Of a stretch of DNA of 64,000 nucleotides, positions 1 to 8,122 are shown piece by piece. The position numbers and the translations under genes are program-made. The notes below the pieces were generated by a model. That model was not told the DNA's origin, searched no databases, and worked only from the letters and a program-made list of their open reading frames with translations. Source of the DNA: Deltaproteobacteria bacterium (GTDB lineage: Bacteria > Desulfobacterota > Desulfomonilia > UBA1062); assembly GCA_018433775.1 (NCBI GenBank), contig JAHDQN010000033.1, positions 41,987 to 105,986 of the forward strand, written 5' to 3'. Numbering within the stretch: the first letter of the stretch is position 1; every line of letters begins with the position of its first letter.

Positions 1-761
1 ATGACCTGGCCGATCTCCTGGAGCGTCCAGTGGAAATTGTCGAGGAACTCATAGACCTCGGGCATGTCCTTTTTCAGGCCCTTGCGCACGATGGTGTTGA
101 TGGTCTCTTCACCGCCGTACACGCCCTTGGGATCCTTGAGATATTTCAGATCCCAGCGGGCGAACTTCCAGTGAGGGGTCCAGCCGGTCACGGCGACCCA
201 CTCGTTCTTTTTGATCTTTTCCTTGAGGATGGCCGTCATCATCGCGCCCGTGCCCTCCATGAGCTCGAAGTTTTTCAGCCCGTACTCATCGATGGCCTTT
301 TCCGTGGCGCTCATGATGCCTGCGCCCGGATCGATCCCCACGATCTCGCTGTCGAACTTCTCGATGTGATCGTTCATCTGATCGATGGAGTCGATGGTCA
401 CGTACGCAGGGACCACCAGGCCGATGGCCGCGCCCTCGCAGTTCGAGCCGAGATCGACGACCTTGTCCTTGACCTTGTCCATGTAGTGGCCGTGGGTAAC
501 GGGGAGCCATGCGGTGGTAATGCCGTCCACATCACCCGTGGCGACCGCCTGCCACATGGCGGCTGCTCCCACCGGGGTGACCTCGACATCGTAGCCCATC
601 TTTTCTTCCAGAACCGCCTCAATCACGTGAATGCTGGCCGTGGCGCACGCCCATTCCACATAGGCGAACTCCAACTTGCCCTTGGCGGCGCGGGCGTCCG
701 AGATCCCGCCGATGACGAAAAATAGTGCGAGAACAGCTGTGAATCCAAAAAAGCGTCTCAT
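1..761 (-). CDS. proX: Glycine betaine/proline ABC transporter substrate-binding protein (3' end outside window)
   Basis: Periplasmic binding component of an osmoprotectant importer of the ProX/OpuAC family. About 253 codons are visible and the reading frame runs off the left edge, so the C-terminus is missing. The start ATG at 759-761 is preceded by AAGGAGG. The N-terminus is a signal peptide (MRRFFGFTAVLALFFVIGG then a cleavage-like ARAAKG). The mature part has the family pattern AYVEWACATASIHVIEAVLE, followed by GDVDGITTAWLPVTH, where tryptophans typically form the quaternary-amine cage. It is the third gene of a proV-proW-proX run, 54 bp behind proW. The family call is firm; the exact ligand (betaine, proline or another quaternary amine) is inferred. 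Confidence 0.9.
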   Translation of the reverse strand, partial: MRRFFGFTAVLALFFVIGGISDARAAKGKLEFAYVEWACATASIHVIEAVLEEKMGYDVEVTPVGAAAMWQAVATGDVDGITTAWLPVTHGHYMDKVKDKVVDLGSNCEGAAIGLVVPAYVTIDSIDQMNDHIEKFDSEIVGIDPGAGIMSATEKAIDEYGLKNFELMEGTGAMMTAILKEKIKKNEWVAVTGWTPHWKFARWDLKYLKDPKGVYGGEETINTIVRKGLKKDMPEVYEFLDNFHWTLQEIGQV

Positions 762-815
762 TCAATCCTCCTTATTTGGTTTTTTTGTCCTTGTACCTGT
801 GCCGTTGCTGCCGGC

Positions 816-1667
816 TCAGGCCGGTTTGTCGCTCTGCTTTCCGATCCGCTGCATGATCCTATCGAGGATCATGGCCACGATGACGATCGCGATGCCCGCC
901 TCGAATCCCCTTGCGGGCTCCAGGCGCTGGATGGCCTTCCAGACCTCTCCGCCCAGGCCCTTGGCCCCGATCATGGCGGCAATGACCACCATGGACAGGG
1001 CGAGCATGATCGTCTGATTGATGCCCGCCATGATGGTGGGGGTGGCCATGGGGAGCTGGAGCTTGAACAGCTTCTGCCACCGGGTGCTGCCGAAGGAGTC
1101 GGCGGCTTCAACCAGCTCGGTGGGCACCTGCCTGATCCCGAGGCAGGTGAGCCGTATGGCCGGAGGCATGGAGAAGATGACCGTCGAGAAAATCGCCCCC
1201 ACCGGGCCGAGGCCGAAAAAGGGAATGGCCGGTATCAGATAGACGAACGCCGGCATGGTCTGCATTACGTCGAGAACGGGCATGATCGCCCGGTAGGCGC
1301 TCTGATTGAGCGCGGACAGGATCCCCAGGGGGAGGCCGATCATCATGGCGATGAGCGTGGATATGAGCACCAGTGCAAGCGTGCTCACCGTGGGGCCCCA
1401 CAGATTCATGTTCCAGATCAGGAGCAGCCCGACGAGGGTGAACAGGGCAAGGCCCCGTTTCCTGCTCAAAAACCAGGCGATCGCAGTGAACGCGAGTATG
1501 AGAACCCACGGCGGAAAGAACATCAGGCCGTTGACGATGAGCGAGATGCCGCTCTCCACCACATCGGAGAATGCGCGGGTGAGAAACGAGCAGTGCTCCG
1601 AAAACAGGTCTATTACGTATTCAATTGTTCTGCCGACCGGTATCTCCGGCATCCAGTTCATTTCCAT
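816..1667 (-). CDS. proW: Glycine betaine/proline ABC transporter permease
   Basis: Inner-membrane permease of the osmoprotectant importer, 283 aa, normal for the ProW/OpuAB family without the long E. coli N-terminal tail. Several hydrophobic segments are visible from about residue 45 to the end. The cytoplasmic coupling motif lies around residues 185-225 (EAADSFGSTRWQKLFKLQLP, then GINQTIMLALSMVVIAAMIG and GAKGLG), which is diagnostic for this permease family. Its start lies inside the 3' end of proV (47 bp overlap), indicating translational coupling. It should pair with the ATPase upstream and the binding protein downstream. Confidence 0.92.
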   Translation of the reverse strand: MEMNWMPEIPVGRTIEYVIDLFSEHCSFLTRAFSDVVESGISLIVNGLMFFPPWVLILAFTAIAWFLSRKRGLALFTLVGLLLIWNMNLWGPTVSTLALVLISTLIAMMIGLPLGILSALNQSAYRAIMPVLDVMQTMPAFVYLIPAIPFFGLGPVGAIFSTVIFSMPPAIRLTCLGIRQVPTELVEAADSFGSTRWQKLFKLQLPMATPTIMAGINQTIMLALSMVVIAAMIGAKGLGGEVWKAIQRLEPARGFEAGIAIVIVAMILDRIMQRIGKQSDKPA

Positions 1668-2883
1668 TGGTTTGTACTCCTTCTGCCAGGGCCGCCAGGA
1701 GGGTGCCCTTGATGATCACGCCCATGAGGTGCTCCTCGCTGTCCACCACGGCCAGCGGGCTGCTCTCCACGAGAAGCGGGAAGAGCTCGTATGCGGGGGT
1801 CTCCGGGGACACCTTCTGGATATCCGTGGCGAGAATGTTCTTCAGGTCCTTTTCGCCGGACTTCAGGGCGGCCGAGGCGTCCTCGGCCCTGACGATCCCC
1901 ATCAGCCGGCCCTTGTGCTGGACATAAATGCTCGACAGGCCTGCCTGGCGCATCTTCCACAGGGCGGCCTTGGGACCGTCGTGGGCATAGCTCGCCACCT
2001 CGCCCGGATTCTTCATGATGGTCTCTGCGGTGACCACCTTGGATATGTCCACGTCCTCCACGAACTTGGACACATAATCGTCGGCCGGGTTGGTGAGGAT
2101 GGACTCAGCCGTGCCTTCCTGAACGATGCGGCCGTCCTTCATCAGGATGATCCGGTCGCCCAGCTTCAGTGCCTCGTCGAGGTCGTGGCTGATGAATATG
2201 ATGGTCTTGTGCATCTTCTCCTGCAGCTTGAGCAGCTCGTCCTGCATGTCACGCCGGATGAGCGGGTCGAGCGCGCTGAAGGCCTCGTCCATGAGCATGA
2301 TGTCGGGGTCAAGGGCCAGCGCGCGGGCCAGACCGACGCGCTGCTGCATGCCGCCGCTGAGCTGCTCGGGATAGGAGTCCTCCCATCCCTTGAGCCCCAC
2401 CTGCTCCAGCGCCTTCATGGCGCGGTCCCGCCGCTCCTTTGGGGGCACCTTCTGCACCTCGAGACCATACTCGACATTTCTGATAACGCTCCGCCGCGGG
2501 AATAGGGCGAAGTGCTGGAAGACCATGCCGAAGCGCTTCTGACGGAGCTGCCGCAGTTCTTCCCTGCCCAACGAGGTGACGTCGGTCCCTTCCAGAAGGA
2601 TCTTGCCGTCGGTAGGCTCGATGAGCCGGTTGAGGCATCGCACCAGGGTGGACTTTCCGCTGCCGGAAAGACCCATGATAACCAGGATCTCCCCCTCGTC
2701 CACATGGAACGACACGTCCGCGATTCCCACCCCCAGCCCGGTCTTTTCCAGGATCTGATCTTTGGTGTATCCCTGCTTCAGCAGCTTGACACCCTTGCGA
2801 GGATGGTTTCCGAAGATCTTGTAGAGGTTCTGTACAATGATTTTATGATCCACAGTCTGCCTTTCTCTGTTGGTGCTCGTCAC
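1621..2883 (-). CDS. proV: Glycine betaine/proline ABC transporter ATP-binding protein
   Basis: ATPase of the osmoprotectant importer, 420 aa, as expected for ProV/OpuAA with a C-terminal CBS pair. Walker A GLSGSGKST is at residues 71-79, the signature LSGGMQQRV at about 175-183 and Walker B LMDEAFSALD at about 197-206. The extended N-terminal helix (GVKLLKQGYTKDQILEKTG) is typical of quaternary-amine transporters. Residues 280-400 form two CBS domains, which in OpuA sense ionic strength. First gene of the proVWX run; a MarR regulator lies about 96 bp upstream on the same strand and may be co-transcribed. Confidence 0.93.
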   Translation of the reverse strand: MTSTNRERQTVDHKIIVQNLYKIFGNHPRKGVKLLKQGYTKDQILEKTGLGVGIADVSFHVDEGEILVIMGLSGSGKSTLVRCLNRLIEPTDGKILLEGTDVTSLGREELRQLRQKRFGMVFQHFALFPRRSVIRNVEYGLEVQKVPPKERRDRAMKALEQVGLKGWEDSYPEQLSGGMQQRVGLARALALDPDIMLMDEAFSALDPLIRRDMQDELLKLQEKMHKTIIFISHDLDEALKLGDRIILMKDGRIVQEGTAESILTNPADDYVSKFVEDVDISKVVTAETIMKNPGEVASYAHDGPKAALWKMRQAGLSSIYVQHKGRLMGIVRAEDASAALKSGEKDLKNILATDIQKVSPETPAYELFPLLVESSPLAVVDSEEHLMGVIIKGTLLAALAEGVQTNGNELDAGDTGRQNN

Positions 2884-2979
2884 GGCATACGCGGCAACAC
2901 CGCGTCTGCCCGGTGCGGTTTTCCAAGACCCGATGCCCTTGATCCCGCAAGGCGATGGAACGTCTTTGCCGTGCGGGGT

Positions 2980-3567
2980 TTACCTGCAGGAGCTGTCCGG
3001 GTGTTGGTTTTCTTCCATCATATCCACGATCCGCTCCAGCGACAGGGCTATTGACACCTGTTCCAGCTCGGGAAGCTCCGAGACGGCCTGTACCAGCCTG
3101 TTCTGGAGGGGCAGTGGCGTATTTCTGGAAAGCATGACGCCCGCATCGGTTGCGGAAACCAGCACTTTCCTGCGGTCGGAGTCCGTCCTCTTGCGCTCCA
3201 CGAGTTTCTTCGCCTCCAACCTGTCGATAATGCCGTTGACCGTGCTCATGCTGAGACTGACCAGCTTTCCCAGCGCAGAGAGTGTCATGGGGCCGTCGTT
3301 GACGATGGTGTGGAGGCAGATGAGTTGCGGGACGGTGATATGATAATCCACGGAGAGCTTTCTGGAATAAGTGTCGACCGAATGCATGATCCTTCTAAGG
3401 GCCATGAGTATCCTCATATTGCAGTTGCCCGCGGGGTGCTCGAGGGAAGGGGTGCTGTCCGGATCTTCCTTCAGAGGGTACTTCGCGGCGCCGGGGAACT
3501 GCTCCGGATCGCGGTCACTGCTCTGGATATTGAGGCCCTTTTCCCGGGTAGGGGTTTCTCTGCTCAT
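2980..3567 (-). CDS. MarR-family transcriptional regulator
   Basis: Winged-helix regulator, 195 aa. The core DNA-binding part is about residues 75-145: ITVPQLICLHTIVNDGPMTL, then LSALGKLVSLSMSTVNGIIDRLEAKKLVERKR and the wing TDSDRRKVLVSATDAG, all standard MarR features. The first 50 residues are a polar extension that most MarR proteins lack, so an internal start is possible. It lies directly upstream of proVWX on the same strand, so control of osmoprotectant uptake is a reasonable inference (MarR-type EctR regulators are known in osmolyte loci), but other targets are possible. Two imperfect palindromes lie just upstream of its start. Confidence 0.88.
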   Translation of the reverse strand: MSRETPTREKGLNIQSSDRDPEQFPGAAKYPLKEDPDSTPSLEHPAGNCNMRILMALRRIMHSVDTYSRKLSVDYHITVPQLICLHTIVNDGPMTLSALGKLVSLSMSTVNGIIDRLEAKKLVERKRTDSDRRKVLVSATDAGVMLSRNTPLPLQNRLVQAVSELPELEQVSIALSLERIVDMMEENQHPDSSCR

Positions 3568-3623
3568 GCCTTTGTCTCGTGTCTTCGCTCAAAGGAACGG
3601 AAGAGGTATGTTCCTGTTCGAAA

Positions 3624-3653
3624 GTTTCTTATGAGAATGTTTCTTATACGAAA
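3624..3653. promoter_or_regulatory. Tandem imperfect palindromes upstream of marR (candidate operator)
   Basis: GTTTCTTAT occurs twice as a direct repeat (3624-3632 and 3639-3647, 15 bp apart). Each copy is the left half of an imperfect palindrome: TTCTTATGAGAA (3626-3637) and TTTCTTATACGAAA (3640-3653). They lie 60-90 bp upstream of the MarR start, the usual place for an autoregulatory operator. Function is inferred. Confidence 0.45.
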
Positions 3654-3712
3654 TATATCGGTTGTCAAGGGAAAACCGGGACTTCCGTTTTCCCGTCTCC
3701 CTGCTGCGTGCG

Positions 3713-4846
3713 CTAAAGCTGCGATGCGATGACCATTTTCTGAACGTTGGCGGTGCCGTCGATGGATTTCATGAGCTGCGCGTCCTGGTGGATACGGACG
3801 ATTTCGCGGGCGACCGCCGATGTCCCGATGGCTCGGTATCCAAGGATCTCCACGCCGAAGGAGGCGATGTCCAGCAGGGTGTCTGCTGCATGGAGCTTCG
3901 CCATGGAGGCCTCCATCGAAAAGGTACGGTTGTCGTCGATACGGGAGAGGGCGTCAAAGGTCAGGAGGCGGGAGGCCTGGAGCCGGGTGGCGAGCTCTGC
4001 CAGTGGCAGCGAGATCCCCTGGAAGGAAAAGAGGGGCTTGCCGAACTGAGCCCGGCTCTTTGCGTGGTCCAGCACCAGATCGAACGTCTTCCTGGCAGAC
4101 CCAGCGCAGCTTGCCGCGACCAGGGGCCGCCCCTTGTCAAGGGTCTCCATGAGGAGGAAGTACCCGCTGTCGTCTTCTCCCAGGAGCGAGTCGCGGGGCA
4201 CCTGTACGCGGTCGAACACCACGTCGCCCATCACGCTTCCGGCGAACCCGGGTGTCCCGCAGGGCCTGCCGATATGAACGCCCGGAAGGGCGGCATCCAC
4301 GAGAAAGGCATTGAGCCCGGCGCGGCCCTTTCTGCCGGGTGCGGCGGCAAAGACGATGAGCAGAGACGCGATGGCATGGTTGATCACGACACTCTTGTCC
4401 CCGGTGATGGTGAACCCGCGGGAAGAGTGCTCCGCCCGCGTGGATATGGAGGCGATGTCGGAGCCCGCGCCTTCCTCGGTAAGACAGAACCCCACGGCCA
4501 TCCCCTTCGATGCGATTGCAGAGAGGTGCTCATCCCGGTGCGCGCCCTGGCAGCCGATCCTGATCATCTCGATGCAATGGGCCGTGGTGATCGGGCCGTG
4601 AAGCGTGGCCGGAAGGTGATAGCTCAGGGCCTCGTACACCAGGCCCGTGCTCACGTAATCGAGCCCCCTGCCTCCGAGCTCCTCGGGAATGAGCAGGGCA
4701 TGGTAGCCGTCCCGGGCATACGCGCGGTACAGCCGCTCGGCGACAGCGGTGCGGTCATCTCCGGAATCGAGAATCCCCGCGTGTTCGCGGGCAAAACGGC
4801 GGGCATCCTCCACCAGGGCCTGTTGCCTTTCATTTAACGGGTGCAT
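3713..4846 (-). CDS. Acyl-CoA dehydrogenase family protein (Asp at the usual catalytic Glu position)
   Basis: FAD-dependent acyl-CoA dehydrogenase fold, 377 aa, normal family length. The FAD/substrate segment LTEEGAGSDIAS and the downstream RAQFGKPLFSFQGISLPLAELA are clear family blocks. The loop that normally carries the catalytic base (YEGTxxxQ) reads IDGTANVQ, so the base position is Asp363. The alternative LCAD/IVD position reads DKGRP, with Gly instead of Glu. It overlaps the 3' end of the upstream XRE regulator gene by 17 bp, so the two form one transcription unit, divergent from another acyl-CoA dehydrogenase. Substrate unknown; a cyclic or branched acyl-CoA, or a structural partner role for the neighbouring dehydrogenase, are options. 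Confidence 0.85.
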   Translation of the reverse strand: MHPLNERQQALVEDARRFAREHAGILDSGDDRTAVAERLYRAYARDGYHALLIPEELGGRGLDYVSTGLVYEALSYHLPATLHGPITTAHCIEMIRIGCQGAHRDEHLSAIASKGMAVGFCLTEEGAGSDIASISTRAEHSSRGFTITGDKSVVINHAIASLLIVFAAAPGRKGRAGLNAFLVDAALPGVHIGRPCGTPGFAGSVMGDVVFDRVQVPRDSLLGEDDSGYFLLMETLDKGRPLVAASCAGSARKTFDLVLDHAKSRAQFGKPLFSFQGISLPLAELATRLQASRLLTFDALSRIDDNRTFSMEASMAKLHAADTLLDIASFGVEILGYRAIGTSAVAREIVRIHQDAQLMKSIDGTANVQKMVIASQL

Positions 4847-5189
4847 GATCCTGCCTCCACTTCAGATAATCGAGGAAGTCCTCCAGGAGGCGGAGCTCCT
4901 GGGGGCCGAGCCGGGATATTCTCCCGAAGACGGCATTCAGCGCGTCTTCATCGCCTTCGGGTGCCGGTGCGGGTATCCGGCCGTTTTCTTCCTGGATGAA
5001 GAAATCGAGCCGTTTGCCCAGAACGGATGCGATCTGCTCGATCTGGTGGAAATAGAGCCTGCGCTTGCCGAGCTCGTAGTTCGACAGGGCGGCCTGGGTA
5101 ATGCCGAGGGTGTGGGCCAGGTCCACCTGGGTCAGGCCCCGCTCCTCCCTGGCCATCTGGATTTTTTTGCCAATCTCCTTGAAACCCAT
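4830..5189 (-). CDS. XRE/Cro-CI family transcriptional regulator
   Basis: Small regulator of 119 aa. Residues 4-60 form a helix-turn-helix of the XRE type: IGKKIQMAREERGLTQVDLA, LGITQAALSNYELGKR, then IEQIASVLGKRLDFFI. The C-terminal 50 residues are acidic and helical. The ATG at 5187-5189 was chosen because it begins the conserved helix; AGGGG lies 10 nt upstream. Longer versions would run into the divergent gene. It is coupled to the acyl-CoA dehydrogenase gene downstream and shares a 138 bp divergent promoter region with another, so it probably controls both. Confidence 0.85.
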   Translation of the reverse strand: MGFKEIGKKIQMAREERGLTQVDLAHTLGITQAALSNYELGKRRLYFHQIEQIASVLGKRLDFFIQEENGRIPAPAPEGDEDALNAVFGRISRLGPQELRLLEDFLDYLKWRQDHAPVK

Positions 5190-5254
5190 CGACTGTATGC
5201 CCCTGAAGATTTCGCTCCATCTTCCCCCGAGTTGGAGGTAAAATGCAAGTGTTT

Positions 5255-5314
5255 TGTCATTTCGCTTGACAGTCATATAACGATTGAGGATAATAATAAA
5301 ACAAAATGTTATAT
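5255..5314 (+). promoter_or_regulatory. Strong sigma-70 promoter with flanking inverted repeats
   Basis: TTGACA (5266-5271), a 17 bp spacer and GATAAT (5289-5294) form a near-consensus promoter reading towards the acyl-CoA dehydrogenase at 5328. ATATAAC (5275-5281) and GTTATAT (5308-5314) are perfect inverted arms that bracket the -10 box. TGTCA (5255-5259) and TGACA (5267-5271) form a second inverted pair across the -35 box. This is a good operator layout for the adjacent XRE repressor (inference). Confidence 0.6.
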
Positions 5315-5327
5315 CAGGAGGAATGCC

Positions 5328-6575
5328 ATGTTCGACTTTATCATGACCGACGAGCAGAAAAGGCTCAGGGACGAGGCACGGGCCTTTACCAAATGGGTGC
5401 CCAAACAGCTCATTCTGGACATGGACGCCGAGAAGGTCCAGTTTCCCCGGGAATACCTCCAGGAGGCGGGCAGAAGAAATCTTCTGGGCATACGGCTTCC
5501 CCGGGAGTACGGCGGCAGAGGGCTCACCTGGGTGGATGACGCCATCGTGGCCGAGGAGATAGGCGTGGCCAGCTACTCGCTCGCCTGCCTGTGGGGAGTG
5601 GGCGCGGACATCGTGTGCGAGGCGATCATCGAGTTCGGGTGCGAAGAGCTCAAGCAGCAGGTGGTCGTGCCCCTGCTGAAAGGGGAGACCTTCGCCGCGG
5701 AGGGCCTGACCGAGCCGCGCGGGGGCTCGGACTTTTTCGGCGCCACCACGGTGGCGAAGAAAGACGGTGACGACTGGATCATCACCGGCCAGAAGCGCTT
5801 TATCGTGGGCGCCGAAGGAGCGGACTGGTTTCTCGTCTATGCGGTGACCGACCCTTCGGCTCCGCCCCACAAGCGTATGACCGCTTTCATGGTGCCCAGG
5901 ACCGAAGGGGTGGAGACCAGGTACATCTACGGCCTCATGGGTGTCCGCGGCGGCGGCGCGGGCCGGCTTATCCTGAAGGACGTCCGGGTACCCGAGCGTT
6001 ATGCCCTGAACGGCATCAACGGGGGCTTCGAGGTGTTCAAGCGCATGATGATCCCCGAACGTCTCGGGACCGCGGCCATGACCATCGGGTCGGTGCGCCC
6101 GGCCATTGAGATCGCCACCCGCTACACCTCCAAGAGAAAGGCCTTCGGGTTTCCCATCCAGATGTTCCAGGCCGTAGGCTTCAAGGTGGCCGACAGCGCC
6201 ATGCTGCTGGACTCGGCCCGGTCCATGGTCTACACCACCTGCCGGGCGGTGGACTCCGGCACCGTGCATCCGGGAAGGGTCAGGCGCATGGTCTCCCAGA
6301 GCAAGAAATACGTGACCGAGGCCGCGTGGGAGATCGCCAACAAGTGCATGCAGGTCGTGGGCGGCATCGGCTACACCAATGTCTACCCCCTGGAGCGCAT
6401 CGTCCGGGATATCCGGCTCTCCATGATCTGGGTCGGCTCGAACGAGATCATGCAGCTCATCATCCAGAACGAGTGGTACAAGGAGTACTTCAAGACGCTG
6501 TCGAAAGAGGACGTCCGCGACGTGGAGAGCGACGCGCTCAACGCGCACGAGGACGAGGAAAAGGTTTACGAATAG
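5328..6575 (+). CDS. Acyl-CoA dehydrogenase family protein (LCAD/IVD-type active-site layout)
   Basis: Acyl-CoA dehydrogenase of 415 aa. The start ATG follows AGGAGG with a 6 nt gap; longer frames upstream would cross the promoter. Family blocks include GLTEPRGGSDFFGA (about 126-139), WIITGQKRFIVGAEG, SKRKAFGFPIQMFQAVGFKVAD and QVVGGIGYTNVYPLERIVRD. The usual catalytic loop YEGT reads WVGS, so the Glu is replaced by Val369. Glu244 in IPERLG occupies the position that serves as base in long-chain and isovaleryl-CoA dehydrogenases. The acidic C-terminal tail of about 30 residues is unusual. Divergent from the XRE/acyl-CoA dehydrogenase operon and likely co-regulated. Substrate not deducible. 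Confidence 0.88.
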   Translation: MFDFIMTDEQKRLRDEARAFTKWVPKQLILDMDAEKVQFPREYLQEAGRRNLLGIRLPREYGGRGLTWVDDAIVAEEIGVASYSLACLWGVGADIVCEAIIEFGCEELKQQVVVPLLKGETFAAEGLTEPRGGSDFFGATTVAKKDGDDWIITGQKRFIVGAEGADWFLVYAVTDPSAPPHKRMTAFMVPRTEGVETRYIYGLMGVRGGGAGRLILKDVRVPERYALNGINGGFEVFKRMMIPERLGTAAMTIGSVRPAIEIATRYTSKRKAFGFPIQMFQAVGFKVADSAMLLDSARSMVYTTCRAVDSGTVHPGRVRRMVSQSKKYVTEAAWEIANKCMQVVGGIGYTNVYPLERIVRDIRLSMIWVGSNEIMQLIIQNEWYKEYFKTLSKEDVRDVESDALNAHEDEEKVYE

Positions 6576-6720
6576 CAGCTTTGAGGCCGGGCAGGATCGT
6601 CCTCTTCCAAGGAGGGGGACGCCTGTTTCCCGGCGAAGGCGCCCTGGCCTTCCCTAAAAGGGGGATGCGGCGGATCGGGAAGACCCTTGCGAGGGATCCC
6701 TGCAGCCGTTTCCTTGGGGG

Positions 6721-7002
6721 TTACTCCCCGAATCCGATGGCGAACATGCCTTCGAGGTCGTGTCGCGAGTATGCCCGGAAGGCGAGCATGGTCTCGGTAT
6801 CATGGATGCCCTCGAGCTTCAGCATGCGTCCGGTCACCAGCTCCGCGAGGTCGTCGTTGCTGCCGACCCGGGCGATGGCGACCAGGTCGTACCTGCCGCT
6901 CACCGAAAACACCTCGGAGACGCCCTCCATGTCCGCCAGGGCCTCGGCGATCCCGCCGATGCGATCGCGGGCCACCTTCAAGAGAATCACTGCGGTTACC
7001 AT
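6721..7002 (-). CDS. Stand-alone Lrp/AsnC effector-binding (RAM/ACT-like) domain protein
   Basis: Only the C-terminal ligand-binding half of an Lrp/AsnC regulator is present, 93 aa: MVTAVILLKVARDRIGGIAE, then EVFSVSGRYDLVAIARV and the C-terminal beta strand TMLAFRAYS. There is no helix-turn-helix. Such stand-alone domains bind amino acids and form oligomers, and may act as sensors. It lies 19 bp downstream of the leuB-like gene on the same strand, so the pair probably forms an operon. A link to branched-chain amino acid status is suggested by the neighbour only. Confidence 0.85.
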   Translation of the reverse strand: MVTAVILLKVARDRIGGIAEALADMEGVSEVFSVSGRYDLVAIARVGSNDDLAELVTGRMLKLEGIHDTETMLAFRAYSRHDLEGMFAIGFGE

Positions 7003-7021
7003 GGGTCCTCCTTCTCAAACA

Positions 7022-8122
7022 CTATGAACGCGTCTGGATATGTTCGACCACCAGGTCGCCGAAGGCGGTTGTGGAGATCGTTTTCTGCCGGGTGTGAACG
7101 TCCTGGGCCAGGTCTTGGGTGACGTAGCCCTGCTCGAACACCGCAAAGAGCGCCTGCCAGATTTCTTCCGCCTCGTCGGGGAGATTCAGGCACCGGTCGA
7201 ACATCAGCGCGATGCTGCCGATCATGGAGTAGGGATTGGCGATGTTCTTTCCGGCGATATCGGGCGCGGACCCGTGGGCCGCCTCCACGTAGCTCTTTTC
7301 CGGACCGATGCAGGCGGAGGGCATGAGACCGAGAGATCCGATTACGCCTCCGGCCTGGTCGGTGAGGATGTCGCCCTGCATGTTTTCCAGCAGCATGATC
7401 CCGTTGAGCCGGGCCGGGTTGCGCACCAGCTGGTAGGCAGCATTGTCCACGAGCAGCGTCTGATAGGGAACCCCGGGATGGGCCAGGGAGATATCGTCGA
7501 CCACCTCTTTCCAGAAGCGGGAGGTGGCCAGGATGTTGGCCTTGTGAATATTGGTGATCCCGCAGGAGCGTTTCTCGGCCTCCTCGAAAGCCACAACCGC
7601 CACCCGGCTGATCTGTTCCCGGGAATAGGTGCACTCGTCGGTCGCATACTGCATGCCGGTGGCCGACCCCTCGATCTTTGTGCCGAAATAGATGCCTCCC
7701 ACCAGCTCCCTGATCATCAGGATGTCGATCCCCTCGCCGATGATCTCGGGCCGTATGGGCGAGAAGTGGGCGAGCTTCCTTGGCAGCCGGACCGGCCTGA
7801 AATTTGCGAAGGTATCGTAGCGCTTCCGTAAGGGGAGTATGGCCCCGGTCTCGGGCCGGTGCTCCGGCGGGATGCGTTTCATCTCCTCCAGTGCCAGGCC
7901 CACCGGGCCTTTGACGATCACATCTGCATTGTCGCAGATCTCCCGGGTCTTCTCCGGAAAGGGAGATCCTTGGGCGAAGTATGCCTGCGCACCGAAGGGG
8001 GCGTACTCCAGGATGAATCGATGGTCATACTTCTGCTCAACGGCCTTGAGAACCTTGACGGCCTCCCGGACGATTTCCGGGCCGATGCCGTCTCCTTCGA
8101 GAATCGCGAGTGTCTTTTGCAT
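7022..8122 (-). CDS. leuB: 3-isopropylmalate dehydrogenase-like beta-decarboxylating dehydrogenase
   Basis: NAD-dependent beta-decarboxylating dehydrogenase of 366 aa, the length of LeuB. Visible blocks are LEGDGIGPEIV at the N-terminus, IRELVGGIYFGTK (the RELxGGxYFG signature of isopropylmalate dehydrogenases rather than isocitrate dehydrogenases), NIHKANILATSRFWKEVV (catalytic Lys), the metal-binding NMQGDILTDQAGG and the nucleotide loop EAAHGSAPDIAGKNIANP. In leucine synthesis it would oxidise 3-isopropylmalate. No leuA, leuC or leuD is adjacent, and the Asp loop is divergent (NMQGDILTDQ rather than the common NMFGDILSD), so a paralogue acting on a related malate is possible. Confidence 0.75.
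   Translation of the reverse strand: MQKTLAILEGDGIGPEIVREAVKVLKAVEQKYDHRFILEYAPFGAQAYFAQGSPFPEKTREICDNADVIVKGPVGLALEEMKRIPPEHRPETGAILPLRKRYDTFANFRPVRLPRKLAHFSPIRPEIIGEGIDILMIRELVGGIYFGTKIEGSATGMQYATDECTYSREQISRVAVVAFEEAEKRSCGITNIHKANILATSRFWKEVVDDISLAHPGVPYQTLLVDNAAYQLVRNPARLNGIMLLENMQGDILTDQAGGVIGSLGLMPSACIGPEKSYVEAAHGSAPDIAGKNIANPYSMIGSIALMFDRCLNLPDEAEEIWQALFAVFEQGYVTQDLAQDVHTRQKTISTTAFGDLVVEHIQTRS

Noticed and set aside
1306..2505. Plus-strand open frame of 399 codons
   Set aside because: Mirror of proW/proV; no domain and no start signal.
4830..6548. Long minus-strand open frame of 572 codons opposite the second acyl-CoA dehydrogenase
   Set aside because: Only its 3' part (4830-5189) is a real XRE gene; the rest mirrors the plus-strand gene with His/Asp/Gly-rich composition and no family motif.
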